From: Herbiconiux sp. A18JL235
Lineage (GTDB): Bacteria > Actinomycetota > Actinomycetes > Actinomycetales > Microbacteriaceae
NCBI RefSeq assembly: GCF_040939305.1
Contig: NZ_CP162511.1
Coordinates: forward strand, 1,922,001-1,986,000
Direction: 5' to 3'
Length of the DNA stretch: 64,000 nucleotides
In this document: piece after piece, positions 8,248-16,181 of the stretch
Position numbering within the stretch: the first letter of the stretch is position 1
How the letters are laid out: each line of letters opens with the position of its first letter
Notes under the pieces: generated by a model
The model's input: the letters and a program-made list of their open reading frames with translations, nothing else
The model's database searches: none
Told to the model about the DNA's origin: nothing
Position numbers and translations under genes: made by a program

Positions 8248-9399
8248 ATGCAGTTCGGAATCTTCACCGTCGGAGACGTCACGACCGACCCGACGAACGA
8301 CACCACCCCCACCGAGCACGAGCGCATCAAGGCGATCCTCACCATCGCGCAGAAGGCCGAGGAGGTCGGCCTCGACGTCTTCGCGCTCGGCGAGCACCAC
8401 AACGAGCCCTTCGTGCCCTCGAGCCCCACGACGATGCTCGGCTACGTCGCGGCGAAGACCGAGAACATCCTGCTCTCGACCAGCACGACGCTCATCACGA
8501 CGAACGACCCCGTGAAGATCGCCGAAGACTACGCGATGCTCCAGCACATCGCCGACGGCCGCGTCGACATGATGATGGGTCGCGGCAACACCGGACCGGT
8601 CTACCCCTGGTTCGGCAAGGACATCCGCCAGGGCATCCCGCTCGCCATCGAGAACTACGCGCTGTTGCACCGCCTCTGGACGGAGCACACCGTCGACTGG
8701 GAGGGCCAGTTCCGCACCCCGCTCCAGGGCTTCACGAGCACCCCGCGCCCCCTCGACGGCGTCGCTCCTTTCGTCTGGCACGGCAGCATCCGCAGCCCTG
8801 AGATCGCCGAGCAGGCCGCCTATTACGGCGACGGCTTCTTCGCGAACCACATCTTCTGGCCGAAGGAGCACTTCCAGCGCCTCATCGCCTTCTACCGTCA
8901 GCGCTTCGAGCACTACGGTCACGGTCAGGCCGACCAGGCCTACGTGGGCCTCGGCGGCCAGGTCTTCATGACGAAGAACTCGCAGGATGCGGTGAACCGG
9001 TTCCGCCCCTACTTCGACAACGCGCCGGTGTACGGACACGGCCCCAGCCTCGAGGACTTCACCGAGCAGACCCCGCTCACCGTCGGCAGTCCGCAGCAGG
9101 TGATCGACCGCACACTCACCTTCCGCGAGACCTTCGGCGACTACCAGCGCCAGCTGTTCCTCATGGACCACGCCGGCCTTCCGCTGAAGACGGTGCTCGA
9201 GCAGCTCGACATGCTGGGCGAGCTCGTGGTGCCCGTGCTCCGCAAGGAGTTCGACGCCAAGCGACCCGCGCACGTGCCCGACGGCCCGACCCACCAGTCG
9301 CAGATCGAGCGGATGCGCGCCCGCGAGGCCGCGAAGCAGGCTCAGGACGACGAGACCCAGTCGGCAGTCGCCGCCGAGGCCGCACGGGTGGGTGCCTGA
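8248..9399 (+). CDS. LLM class flavin-dependent oxidoreductase (CE1758-like)
   Basis: The protein has 383 residues and the bacterial luciferase-like (beta/alpha)8 fold: opening MQFGIFTVGD, GLDVFALGEHH, TTLITTNDPVKIAEDYAMLQ, DGRVDMMMGRGNTGP. Such enzymes use reduced FMN supplied by a partner reductase to oxygenate an organic substrate. The partner is the next gene, whose ATG overlaps this TGA (TGATG at 9397-9401). In the CE1758/CE1759 family the two are nearly always paired. GAGAGG lies just before the ATG. Substrate unknown. The pair sits between rpsO and pnp, which is unusual. Confidence 0.9.
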   Translation: MQFGIFTVGDVTTDPTNDTTPTEHERIKAILTIAQKAEEVGLDVFALGEHHNEPFVPSSPTTMLGYVAAKTENILLSTSTTLITTNDPVKIAEDYAMLQHIADGRVDMMMGRGNTGPVYPWFGKDIRQGIPLAIENYALLHRLWTEHTVDWEGQFRTPLQGFTSTPRPLDGVAPFVWHGSIRSPEIAEQAAYYGDGFFANHIFWPKEHFQRLIAFYRQRFEHYGHGQADQAYVGLGGQVFMTKNSQDAVNRFRPYFDNAPVYGHGPSLEDFTEQTPLTVGSPQQVIDRTLTFRETFGDYQRQLFLMDHAGLPLKTVLEQLDMLGELVVPVLRKEFDAKRPAHVPDGPTHQSQIERMRAREAAKQAQDDETQSAVAAEAARVGA

Positions 9400-10049
9400 T
9401 GCCCGGCTACGAGACCACGGCGCCGAAGCGCCTCGTGGAACTCTCGGCCGGGCTCAGCCAGCCGTCGTCGACGAGGCTGCTCGCCGACCGGTTGGCCGAG
9501 GCCACGGTCTCCGACCTCGCCGGGCGCGGGGTGGACGTGGAGCTGACCGTGATCGAGCTGCGCGACCTCGCGCAGGACATCACGAACAACCTGCTCACCG
9601 GGTTCCCGAGCGCCAAGCTCCAGGCCGCCCTCGACGCGGTGGCCGGCGCCGACGGGCTCATCGCGGTGAGCCCCGTGTTCACCGCGAGCTACTCGGGCCT
9701 CTTCAAGTCGTTCTTCGACGTGATCGACAACACCGCGCTCACCGGCCTGCCGGTGCTCATCGCCGCCACCGGCGGCACACCCCGCCACTCGCTGGTGCTC
9801 GACCACGCCATGCGGCCGCTGTTCGGCTACCTCAGGGCGCCCGTGCTGCCGACGAGCGTGTTCGCGGCGGCGGAGGACTGGGGCAGCGGCGCGGCCGACG
9901 ACGGGTTCCCCACGCTGCCCGACCGCATCCACCGCGCGGCGGGCGAGCTCGCCACGTCGGTCGCGGCGTCGACCCGTTCGGGCGAGATCAAGGACCCGTT
10001 CGCCCTCGACGCGGGCTTCAGCCCGGTCGGCGGGTTCGGCGCGCAGTAG
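9399..10049 (+). CDS. FMN reductase (CE1759-like), partner of the flavin monooxygenase
   Basis: The 216-residue flavodoxin-like NADPH:FMN reductase carries the fold landmarks LVELSAGLSQPSSTRLLADRL (phosphate loop, quoted in part), ADGLIAVSPVFTASYSGLFK and LIAATGGTPRHSL. It should supply FMNH2 to the oxygenase upstream, with which it shares a TGATG overlap. A strong hairpin follows after 20 bases and ends the two-gene operon. Confidence 0.88.
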   Translation: MPGYETTAPKRLVELSAGLSQPSSTRLLADRLAEATVSDLAGRGVDVELTVIELRDLAQDITNNLLTGFPSAKLQAALDAVAGADGLIAVSPVFTASYSGLFKSFFDVIDNTALTGLPVLIAATGGTPRHSLVLDHAMRPLFGYLRAPVLPTSVFAAAEDWGSGAADDGFPTLPDRIHRAAGELATSVAASTRSGEIKDPFALDAGFSPVGGFGAQ

Positions 10050-10070
10050 CGCAAGGCGCTGGACGGTAGC

Positions 10071-10106
10071 AGAACTCCGGCGGCCCGTCGAGGCCGTCGG
10101 AGTTCT
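10071..10106 (+). terminator. hairpin after the flavin pair
   Basis: AGAACTCCGGCGGCC pairs with GGCCGTCGGAGTTCT (15 bp, one G-U pair) around a 6-base loop. There is no T-run, so it may act as a terminator or as an mRNA 3' stabiliser. Confidence 0.6.
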
Positions 10107-10151
10107 CCGTGGCGCGGCTCCGCTGTCGGGCGATCGTGCTTACATGGGGCT

Positions 10152-11318
10152 ATGGCCGTGTACCTCCGCAGCATCGGAACGGCGCTGCCCGGCGCCGCCC
10201 TCCCGCAGGGGCGCGCCCGCGACCTCTTCGCCGCCCAGCCCGGCCTCTCGCGGCTCGGCCGCCGTCTCGTCACCGCCTCCTTCGACGCCTCGGCCATCGA
10301 CACCCGGTACACCGTGGTCGACGAGCTGACCGAGGGCTCCGCTGTGCCAGGCTCGACCGACGGGCCCGACGTTCACGAACCCGTCTTCGTCGGCGCAGAC
10401 GGGGTCTTCCTCGCTCCCTCCACGCGCATCCGCAACGAGCGCTACATCGAGCGGGCGCCTCAGCTCGCCCTCGACGCAGCGCGCGAGGCTCTCGCCGGGG
10501 TGCCGGGAGTCGCCGCCGCCGACGTCACCCATGTCGTCACCGTCTCCTGCACGGGCTTCTTCGCCCCGGGTCCCGACTACGTGCTCGTGCGCGAACTCGG
10601 GCTGAGGCCGACCACCCAACGCCTTCACGTCGGTTTCATGGGCTGCTACGGGGTGTTCCCCGCCCTGCGTGCGGCGAAGGCGTTCTGCGAGGCCGATCCG
10701 GATGCCGTGGTTCTGGTGGTCAGCGTCGAGCTCTGCACCCTCCACATGCGCTCCTCGAACGAGAGCGACCAGATCGTCGCGTCGTCGGTCTTCGGCGACG
10801 GTGCCGCAGCCGCCGTGGTCACCTCCGGCGACCGTGGCGGAGACGGGGGCGGCCTCGCCCTACGGCTCGACGAGTTCACCACCACCCTCACGCCGACGGG
10901 CGAGGAGGCGATGGCCTGGACCATCGGCGACGAGGGCTTCGAGATGGTGCTGAGCAGCTACGTGCCGAAGATCATCGACGAGCACATCGAGGGTGCTCTC
11001 GCCCCGCTGCTCGGCGCCGCCGGAGGTACCCCGCGGTCGATGGCCGGTCACTGGGCGGTGCACCCCGGCGGGCGCAGCGTGCTCGACCGCGTGCAGGGTG
11101 CGCTGCAGCTGGGGGAGGCGGAGATGGATCCCTCGCGGCAGACGCTGCGCACGGTCGGCAACCTCTCCAGCGCGACCGTGCTCTTCGTGCTCCGCCGCAT
11201 CCTCGAATCGGGGAGCGCCGCGGCGGGCGAGCGCGTCTGCGCGATGGCGTTCGGGCCAGGGCTCACCGTCGAGGCGGGTCTGTTCACCATCGCCGGGCGG
11301 TCGGAGGAGGTTCGCTGA
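10152..11318 (+). CDS. type III polyketide synthase (chalcone/stilbene synthase superfamily)
   Basis: The 388-residue enzyme has the complete catalytic triad: C133 (TVSCTGFFAPGPD), H304 (WAVHPGGRSVLD) and N337 (TVGNLSSATVL). Such homodimeric enzymes extend an acyl-CoA starter with malonyl-CoA and often cyclise the product to alkylresorcinols or pyrones; the actual product is not predictable here. TTACAT lies 6 bases before the ATG, consistent with a leaderless start. Its stop overlaps the start of a methyltransferase gene (TGATG), so the product is probably methylated. The gene lies between rpsO and pnp. Confidence 0.93.
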   Translation: MAVYLRSIGTALPGAALPQGRARDLFAAQPGLSRLGRRLVTASFDASAIDTRYTVVDELTEGSAVPGSTDGPDVHEPVFVGADGVFLAPSTRIRNERYIERAPQLALDAAREALAGVPGVAAADVTHVVTVSCTGFFAPGPDYVLVRELGLRPTTQRLHVGFMGCYGVFPALRAAKAFCEADPDAVVLVVSVELCTLHMRSSNESDQIVASSVFGDGAAAAVVTSGDRGGDGGGLALRLDEFTTTLTPTGEEAMAWTIGDEGFEMVLSSYVPKIIDEHIEGALAPLLGAAGGTPRSMAGHWAVHPGGRSVLDRVQGALQLGEAEMDPSRQTLRTVGNLSSATVLFVLRRILESGSAAAGERVCAMAFGPGLTVEAGLFTIAGRSEEVR

Positions 11319-12058
11319 TGCCCGTCCTGCCCGACCTCCGCAAGCGGGCGGTCACCGCGCGGGAGCTGATGGACGACCCCGACTGCGACCCGCAGCTGCT
11401 CGCCCGCACCTTCGAGCAGTTCCAAGGGGTCAACCGTCTCGTGGCCGGCTGGAAGGGGACGTATCGTGAGCGCATCCGGCCCCTGTTGTCGGCGACGACC
11501 CCGTCGACGCTCATCGACGTGGGCTGCGGTGGCGGCGACATCGCGCGCGACCTCGCGCGCTGGGCCAGGCGAGACGGTCTGCTGCTCGAGGTGACCGGCA
11601 TCGACCCCGACCCGAGGGCGATCGCCGCGGCGACGCGGGCGCCGAACCCCGACGGGGTGACCTTCCTCACCCTCGACAGCAGTGCGCTCGTCGACCGCGC
11701 GTTCCGGTTCGATTTCGTCATCTCGAACCACGTGCTGCACCACCTGAGCCCCCAGCAGCTCACCGACCTCCTCATCGACTGCGAGCTGCTGTGCCGAGGG
11801 CTGTCGATCCACAGCGACATCCGGCGCAGCAGGCTCGCCTACCTGGAGTACTGGGCGGCGACCCTCGTGCTCTTCCGCGGGTCGTTCGTGCGGCAGGACG
11901 GTCTCACCTCCATCAGGCGCAGCTACACCACCCCCGAGCTGAGGGTCGCCGCCCGGCGGGAGTGGAACGTGGAGTCGCAGGCTCCGTTCCGCAATCTCCT
12001 CACCTACGCCGCGAGTGCTGCAGCGCGCGAGACGGAACCGTCTGGCACGGCAGACTAG
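11318..12058 (+). CDS. class I SAM-dependent methyltransferase, coupled to the type III PKS
   Basis: The protein has 246 residues with a Rossmann-like SAM site: motif I IDVGCGGGDIARDLA near 65-79, the acidic residue GIDPDP near 92, and FDFVISNHVLHHLS (motif IV). Translation overlaps the PKS stop by TGATG. By context it most likely O- or C-methylates the polyketide, as in other actinobacterial type III PKS-methyltransferase pairs. In-frame starts further upstream lie inside the PKS gene and are rejected. Confidence 0.88.
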   Translation: MPVLPDLRKRAVTARELMDDPDCDPQLLARTFEQFQGVNRLVAGWKGTYRERIRPLLSATTPSTLIDVGCGGGDIARDLARWARRDGLLLEVTGIDPDPRAIAAATRAPNPDGVTFLTLDSSALVDRAFRFDFVISNHVLHHLSPQQLTDLLIDCELLCRGLSIHSDIRRSRLAYLEYWAATLVLFRGSFVRQDGLTSIRRSYTTPELRVAARREWNVESQAPFRNLLTYAASAAARETEPSGTAD

Positions 12059-12062
12059 GGGC

Positions 12063-12662
12063 ATGCAGGAGAACAGACGCTTCAAGCCGTTCTGGCGCTG
12101 GGAGGTCTTCCTCTTCGCGATGGTGCTGGTCTCGGCCATGGCCGCCAACGTGGTCACCCGCGCCGACTGGCCGGTGTTGACGCCGGTGCTCACCGTGCTG
12201 CTGCTCGCCCTCGCGGTGGCCTTCGCCGCAGCGCTCGTGGTGCCGCTGCTTCGCGGTTCCGGCCGCGACAGCGAGAACACCCTTCGTACCCTCGGCTCGC
12301 TCGAGCCCGTGCCTCTCAGCGAGATCGCCGCGGCCGCGGGCGACGACACGCCGGTGCACCGCATGGAGCTCGAGGGCTCCGAGCGCCGGCAGACCTCCAT
12401 CGACGCCGCCCAGGCGACCTCGCGCACGCTCCGTGCGGTGCTGACTCCGGATGCGAGCCGCTGGCTGGGAAGGGAATTGCGGGTCGCCGTCGACCTGGTG
12501 GGCGACGACGGGCGGGTGTACCGAGCGGGTTTCGTGCCGCGGCACGTGGATGCGCGGTTGAACCGGCTCGTGCATCCGCTGGCCGCCGAGGGCCGGGTCG
12601 CCGAGGTCCCGGTGCGGCTCATCGGCACCGCGCGGCCGTTCACCGTGGAGATCACAGCGTGA
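12063..12662 (+). CDS. two-TM membrane protein of unknown function
   Basis: The 199-residue protein has two hydrophobic segments (about 12-30 and 38-58) followed by a soluble domain of about 135 residues beginning near RDSENTLR. No recognised domain. The ATG at 12063 is 4 bases after the methyltransferase stop, so it is probably co-transcribed with the PKS pair. An alternative in-frame upstream start would overlap the methyltransferase by 44 bases and is less likely. Confidence 0.6.
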   Translation: MQENRRFKPFWRWEVFLFAMVLVSAMAANVVTRADWPVLTPVLTVLLLALAVAFAAALVVPLLRGSGRDSENTLRTLGSLEPVPLSEIAAAAGDDTPVHRMELEGSERRQTSIDAAQATSRTLRAVLTPDASRWLGRELRVAVDLVGDDGRVYRAGFVPRHVDARLNRLVHPLAAEGRVAEVPVRLIGTARPFTVEITA

Positions 12663-12699
12663 ATCGGCGCGAGCCATCCTCGGTTCCGTGGGCCGGGGC

Positions 12700-12708
12700 T
12701 GCTAGAAT
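12700..12708 (+). promoter_or_regulatory. extended -10 promoter for pnp
   Basis: TGCTAGAAT is an extended -10 (TGN-TAGAAT). It predicts a transcription start near 12715 and a leader of about 200 bases before pnp. No clear -35 is present, which is usual for extended -10 promoters. Confidence 0.5.
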
Positions 12709-12714
12709 GGTGAA

Positions 12715-12855
12715 GTTGAGAGCAGGCCGGCAGGAAGCTGGTCCTCGGTGGTTGGTTTCCGAACCCTCGTTCGGAGATTGTCTACTGGTGGCCAGCACAC
12801 GCCCCTCGACACGTTCAGGGAACGTCTGAAATCCCTGCTATTCCGCCTGCTCCCA
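12715..12855 (+). ncRNA. structured pnp leader, candidate Actino-pnp RNA
   Basis: A long-range closing stem can form between GAGCAGG (12720-12726) and CCTGCTC (12846-12852). Inside are GCTGG/CCAGC enclosing a hairpin TCCGAA-CCCTCG-TTCGGA, and a hairpin ACGTTC-AGG-GAACGT. A conserved 5' leader motif of pnp in Actinobacteria (Actino-pnp RNA) has been described, and position and layout fit it, but the match to that model was not computed. Likely role is autoregulation of PNPase expression. Confidence 0.55.
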
Positions 12856-12912
12856 CGCGAGGAGTCGCGCGCCCACACGGGGCCGCGACGCTAAACAAAG
12901 GAGAAAGACCTC

Positions 12913-15210
12913 TTGGAAGGTCCTGAGATCAAATTCGCCGAAGCCGTTCTCGACAACGGCAAGTACGGCACCCGCACGGTCCGGTTCGAGACCGGCCGTC
13001 TCGCGCAGCAGGCTCAGGGAGCCGTCGCCGCGTACCTCGACGAGGAGACCATGCTGCTCTCCGCGACGAGCGTGTCGAAGCACCCCAAAGACAACTTCGA
13101 CTTCTTCCCGCTGACCATCGACGTCGAAGAGCGTTCCTACGCCGCCGGCAAGATCCCCGGCTCGTTCTTCCGTCGTGAGGGCCGTCCCTCGACCGAGGCG
13201 ATCCTGGTCTGCCGTCTCATCGACCGCCCGCTGCGCCCGTCGTTCGTCAACGGCCTCCGCAACGAGGTGCAGGTCGTCATCACCGTGCTGTCGATCGCAC
13301 CCGACGAGTTCTACGACTCGCTCGCCATCAACGCCGCCTCGGCGTCGTCGCAGATCTCCGGCATCCCGTTCTCGGGCCCCATCGGTGGTGTGCGCCTCGC
13401 GCTCATGCCGGGCTTCGGCACCGAGCCCGACCAGTGGATCGCGTTCCCGAAGGCCTCGCAGCTCGAGGAGGCCGTGTTCGACCTCGTCGTCGCCGGTCGT
13501 GTCGTCACCGCGGCCGACGGCTCGCAGGACGTCGCCATCATGATGGTGGAGGCCGAGGCCACCGAGGGTTCCTGGAACCTCATCAAGGCCGGCGCCACGA
13601 AACCCAACGAGGCCGTCGTCGCCGAGGGCCTCGAGGCCGCGAAGCCGTTCATCAAGCAGCTCGTCGAGGCGCAGGCCTCGATGGCGCAGCAGGCGAACAA
13701 GGCCGTGCTCGACTACCCGGTCTTCCCGCCGTACACCCAGGCCGCCTACGACGCCGTGGCCGAGCTCTCCTACGACGAGCTCGTCGGCATCTACCAGATC
13801 GCCGACAAGATCGAGCGCCAGAACGCCGACGACGCCCTCAAGGATCGCGTCAAGGCCGCCATCGCGGCCCGGGTCGAGGAGGGTTCGCTCGACGCCTCCG
13901 TGCTCGGCCAGGTCTCGGCCGCCTACAAGTCCGTCACCAAGGTGGTCGTGCGCGGTCGCATCCTCAAGGAGGGTGTGCGCATCGACGGTCGTGGCCTCGC
14001 CGACATCCGTCCGCTCGACGCCGAGGTCGCGGTCATCCCGCGCGTTCACGGTTCGGCCATCTTCCAGCGCGGCGAGACCCAGATCCTGGGCGTCACCACG
14101 CTGAACATGCTGAAGATGGAGCAGCAGATCGACTCGCTGAGCCCGATCACGAAGAAGCGCTACCTGCACCACTACAACTTCCCGCCCTACTCGACCGGTG
14201 AGACCGGCCGCGTGGGTTCGCCGAAGCGTCGCGAGATCGGGCACGGCTTCCTGGCCGAGCGCGCGCTCGTGCCGGTGCTGCCCTCGCGCGAGGAGTTCCC
14301 CTACGCCATCCGTCAGGTGTCGGAGGCCCTCGGCTCCAACGGTTCGACGTCGATGGGATCGGTGTGCGCCAGCACCCTGTCGCTGCTGAACGCCGGTGTG
14401 CCGCTGCGCGCACCCGTCGCCGGCATCGCGATGGGCCTCGTCTCCGACGAGGTCGACGGTGAGACCCGCTACGCGGCGCTCACCGACATCCTGGGTGCTG
14501 AGGATGCGCTCGGCGACATGGACTTCAAGGTCGCCGGTACCTCGGAGTTCATCACCGCGATCCAGCTCGACACGAAGCTCGACGGCATCCCCACCTCGGT
14601 GCTCGACGGTGCGCTGAAGCAGGCCAAGGCCGCCCGCGAGGCGATCCTCAACGTGCTGAACGCGGCGATCGACCAGCCCGACGAGATGGCCCCCACGGCA
14701 CCTCGCGTCATCTCGGTGCAGATCCCCGTCGACAAGATCGGCGAGCTGATCGGCCCGAAGGGCAAGACGATCAACGCCATCCAGGACGAGACCGGCGCCG
14801 ACATCTCGATCGAAGACGACGGCACCGTGTACATCGGCGCCGTCGACGGCCCGTCGGCCGAGGCCGCTCGCGCCCAGGTCAACGCCATCGCGAACCCGCA
14901 GAACCCCGAGGTGGGCGAGCAGTTCCTCGGCACCGTCGTGAAGCTCGCGACCTTCGGTGCCTTCGTCTCGCTCCTCCCGGGCAAAGACGGACTGCTGCAC
15001 ATCTCCGAGGTGCGCAAGCTCGCCGGCGGCAAGCGTGTGGAGAACGTCGAAGACGTGCTCGGCGTCGGCCAGAAGATCCTGGTCGAGATCACCAAGATCG
15101 ACGACCGCGGAAAGCTGTCGCTCGCCCCGGTGCTCGCCGAGGCCGACCCGGCCGACACCGAGGGTTCCTCCGCGCACAGCGAGGGCCCCGAGGCGCCCGC
15201 CGAGGGCTGA
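12913..15210 (+). CDS. pnp: polyribonucleotide nucleotidyltransferase (PNPase)
   Basis: The 765-residue protein has two RNase PH domains around an all-alpha domain, a KH domain ([20 protein letters not shown], near 608-627) and a C-terminal S1 domain ([20 protein letters not shown]). It degrades RNA phosphorolytically and in actinobacteria may also make guanosine pentaphosphate. The start is a TTG at 12913, supported by AAAGGAG 6-8 bases upstream and by the conserved N-terminus [15 protein letters not shown]. After the S1 domain there is a Ser/Glu/Pro-rich tail of about 30 residues. It has its own structured leader and is separated from rpsO. Confidence 0.97.
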   Translation: MEGPEIKFAEAVLDNGKYGTRTVRFETGRLAQQAQGAVAAYLDEETMLLSATSVSKHPKDNFDFFPLTIDVEERSYAAGKIPGSFFRREGRPSTEAILVCRLIDRPLRPSFVNGLRNEVQVVITVLSIAPDEFYDSLAINAASASSQISGIPFSGPIGGVRLALMPGFGTEPDQWIAFPKASQLEEAVFDLVVAGRVVTAADGSQDVAIMMVEAEATEGSWNLIKAGATKPNEAVVAEGLEAAKPFIKQLVEAQASMAQQANKAVLDYPVFPPYTQAAYDAVAELSYDELVGIYQIADKIERQNADDALKDRVKAAIAARVEEGSLDASVLGQVSAAYKSVTKVVVRGRILKEGVRIDGRGLADIRPLDAEVAVIPRVHGSAIFQRGETQILGVTTLNMLKMEQQIDSLSPITKKRYLHHYNFPPYSTGETGRVGSPKRREIGHGFLAERALVPVLPSREEFPYAIRQVSEALGSNGSTSMGSVCASTLSLLNAGVPLRAPVAGIAMGLVSDEVDGETRYAALTDILGAEDALGDMDFKVAGTSEFITAIQLDTKLDGIPTSVLDGALKQAKAAREAILNVLNAAIDQPDEMAPTAPRVISVQIPVDKIGELIGPKGKTINAIQDETGADISIEDDGTVYIGAVDGPSAEAARAQVNAIANPQNPEVGEQFLGTVVKLATFGAFVSLLPGKDGLLHISEVRKLAGGKRVENVEDVLGVGQKILVEITKIDDRGKLSLAPVLAEADPADTEGSSAHSEGPEAPAEG

Positions 15211-15232
15211 GAGCCCCGCAGGCACGATGACC

Positions 15233-15264
15233 GATGCCCGTCCCACTCCGGTGGGGCGGGCATC
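15233..15264 (+). terminator. hairpin after pnp
   Basis: GATGCCCGTCCCAC pairs with GTGGGGCGGGCATC (14 bp, one G-U pair) around a 4-base loop, 22 bases after the pnp stop. There is no clear T-run. Confidence 0.65.
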
Positions 15265-15353
15265 CGTCGTCTGGCGCTCCGGATTGCCGCGTCGATCGCG
15301 CACAGTGCTCCCAAGATCGTGTTGAGAGCGCTTTGCGCCACTAAACTGAGTAG

Positions 15354-16139
15354 ATGTCGCCTACGCTCACCCCACACGAGGTTCGATGTCGCGTCGCGGC
15401 CCGATTCGCCAACTGGCCGACGCGCACCACGGGTATCGGGCGACATGAGCGTGAAACCGCCCTCAGAGCTGCCTACCGGGTCGCCTACGCCTGCGACGCC
15501 CAGTTCGTGGTGCATGTGGAGTCGCCCCGCGCCGGGATGTGGGCGTGCGGGATCGCACCGCTTCTCTACGGCGATGCGCTGGGACTCGACCGTCCGCCCG
15601 CCGACTCTCGGGCCGAGGATGCTGTGCCTCACCGGTTCGTCGAAGACCTCCGCGGACAGGTCGGCTCGTCGATTGCCGGCCGACCCCGTCGGGCGCTCGC
15701 CCTCGACCGGGAGGTGCCGCCGGAGGCGCGGCTGTGGGCCGACATCCTGCGACGCGCTCGCGACGTGCACGGCGCCGATGTCGTCGACGAGTGCTGGGGT
15801 GCCTGCGAGCCCCCTGAGCTCGCCGACCTCCGGCGTTCCATCATCGATGCCCTCGACGATGCGTCGCCACCGGCATGGTACTTCTACCGAGACCTGTACT
15901 CGATCGACTTCGCGCTCGACGCCCGATTCGCCGAGGTGATGACCGAGCTCGGAGCCCGCGAATTCGAGGCATGGCGGCCCTTCATCGAGGCCGCTCGGCT
16001 GATCGACCACTGTTGGATGCGCTCCGGGTACCTCGTCATCTGCGACCCACCCATCAGGGTGGACGCCGGGCCCGACGGGCTCGCACTCGGGTGGAGCGAC
16101 GGTTGGAGTGTGATGGCAGCGGGTACGCCACGGGCGTAA
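15354..16139 (+). CDS. unknown protein, DUF6745-like C-terminus
   Basis: The protein has 261 residues and no signal peptide or membrane segment. The last 60 residues (LIDHCWMRSGYLVICDPPI ... GLALGWSDGW) resemble the DUF6745 pattern of an aromatic-rich helix followed by a CdrP-beta hairpin ending in DGW; this is tentative recognition by eye. No function is known. TAAACT sits 6 bases before the ATG, suggesting a leaderless transcript of its own. It separates pnp from the M16 peptidase gene, which normally follows pnp directly, so it is probably an insertion. Confidence 0.65.
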   Translation: MSPTLTPHEVRCRVAARFANWPTRTTGIGRHERETALRAAYRVAYACDAQFVVHVESPRAGMWACGIAPLLYGDALGLDRPPADSRAEDAVPHRFVEDLRGQVGSSIAGRPRRALALDREVPPEARLWADILRRARDVHGADVVDECWGACEPPELADLRRSIIDALDDASPPAWYFYRDLYSIDFALDARFAEVMTELGAREFEAWRPFIEAARLIDHCWMRSGYLVICDPPIRVDAGPDGLALGWSDGWSVMAAGTPRA

Positions 16140-16181
16140 CGCACAGGTGGGGGACGGGATGCGCCGGATAGGGTTGAGGTG

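Noticed and set aside
8248..10049. Possible bioluminescence genes (luciferase-like plus FMN reductase)
   Set aside because: The pair belongs to the CE1758/CE1759-type LLM family; no luxAB, fatty acid reductase genes or long-chain aldehyde enzymes are present.
12838..15303. A long open frame (about 820 codons) antisense to pnp
   Set aside because: Mirror of the highly conserved PNPase frame; composition is of GC-rich antisense type (Asp/Glu/Val/Leu/Arg bias) with no domain.
15319..15353. A second copy of a tRNA or repeat end (TTGAGAGCGCTTTGCGCC) upstream of the DUF6745-like gene
   Set aside because: Similarity to the GCGCGACCA half-sites is only four to five bases, within chance in GC-rich DNA.
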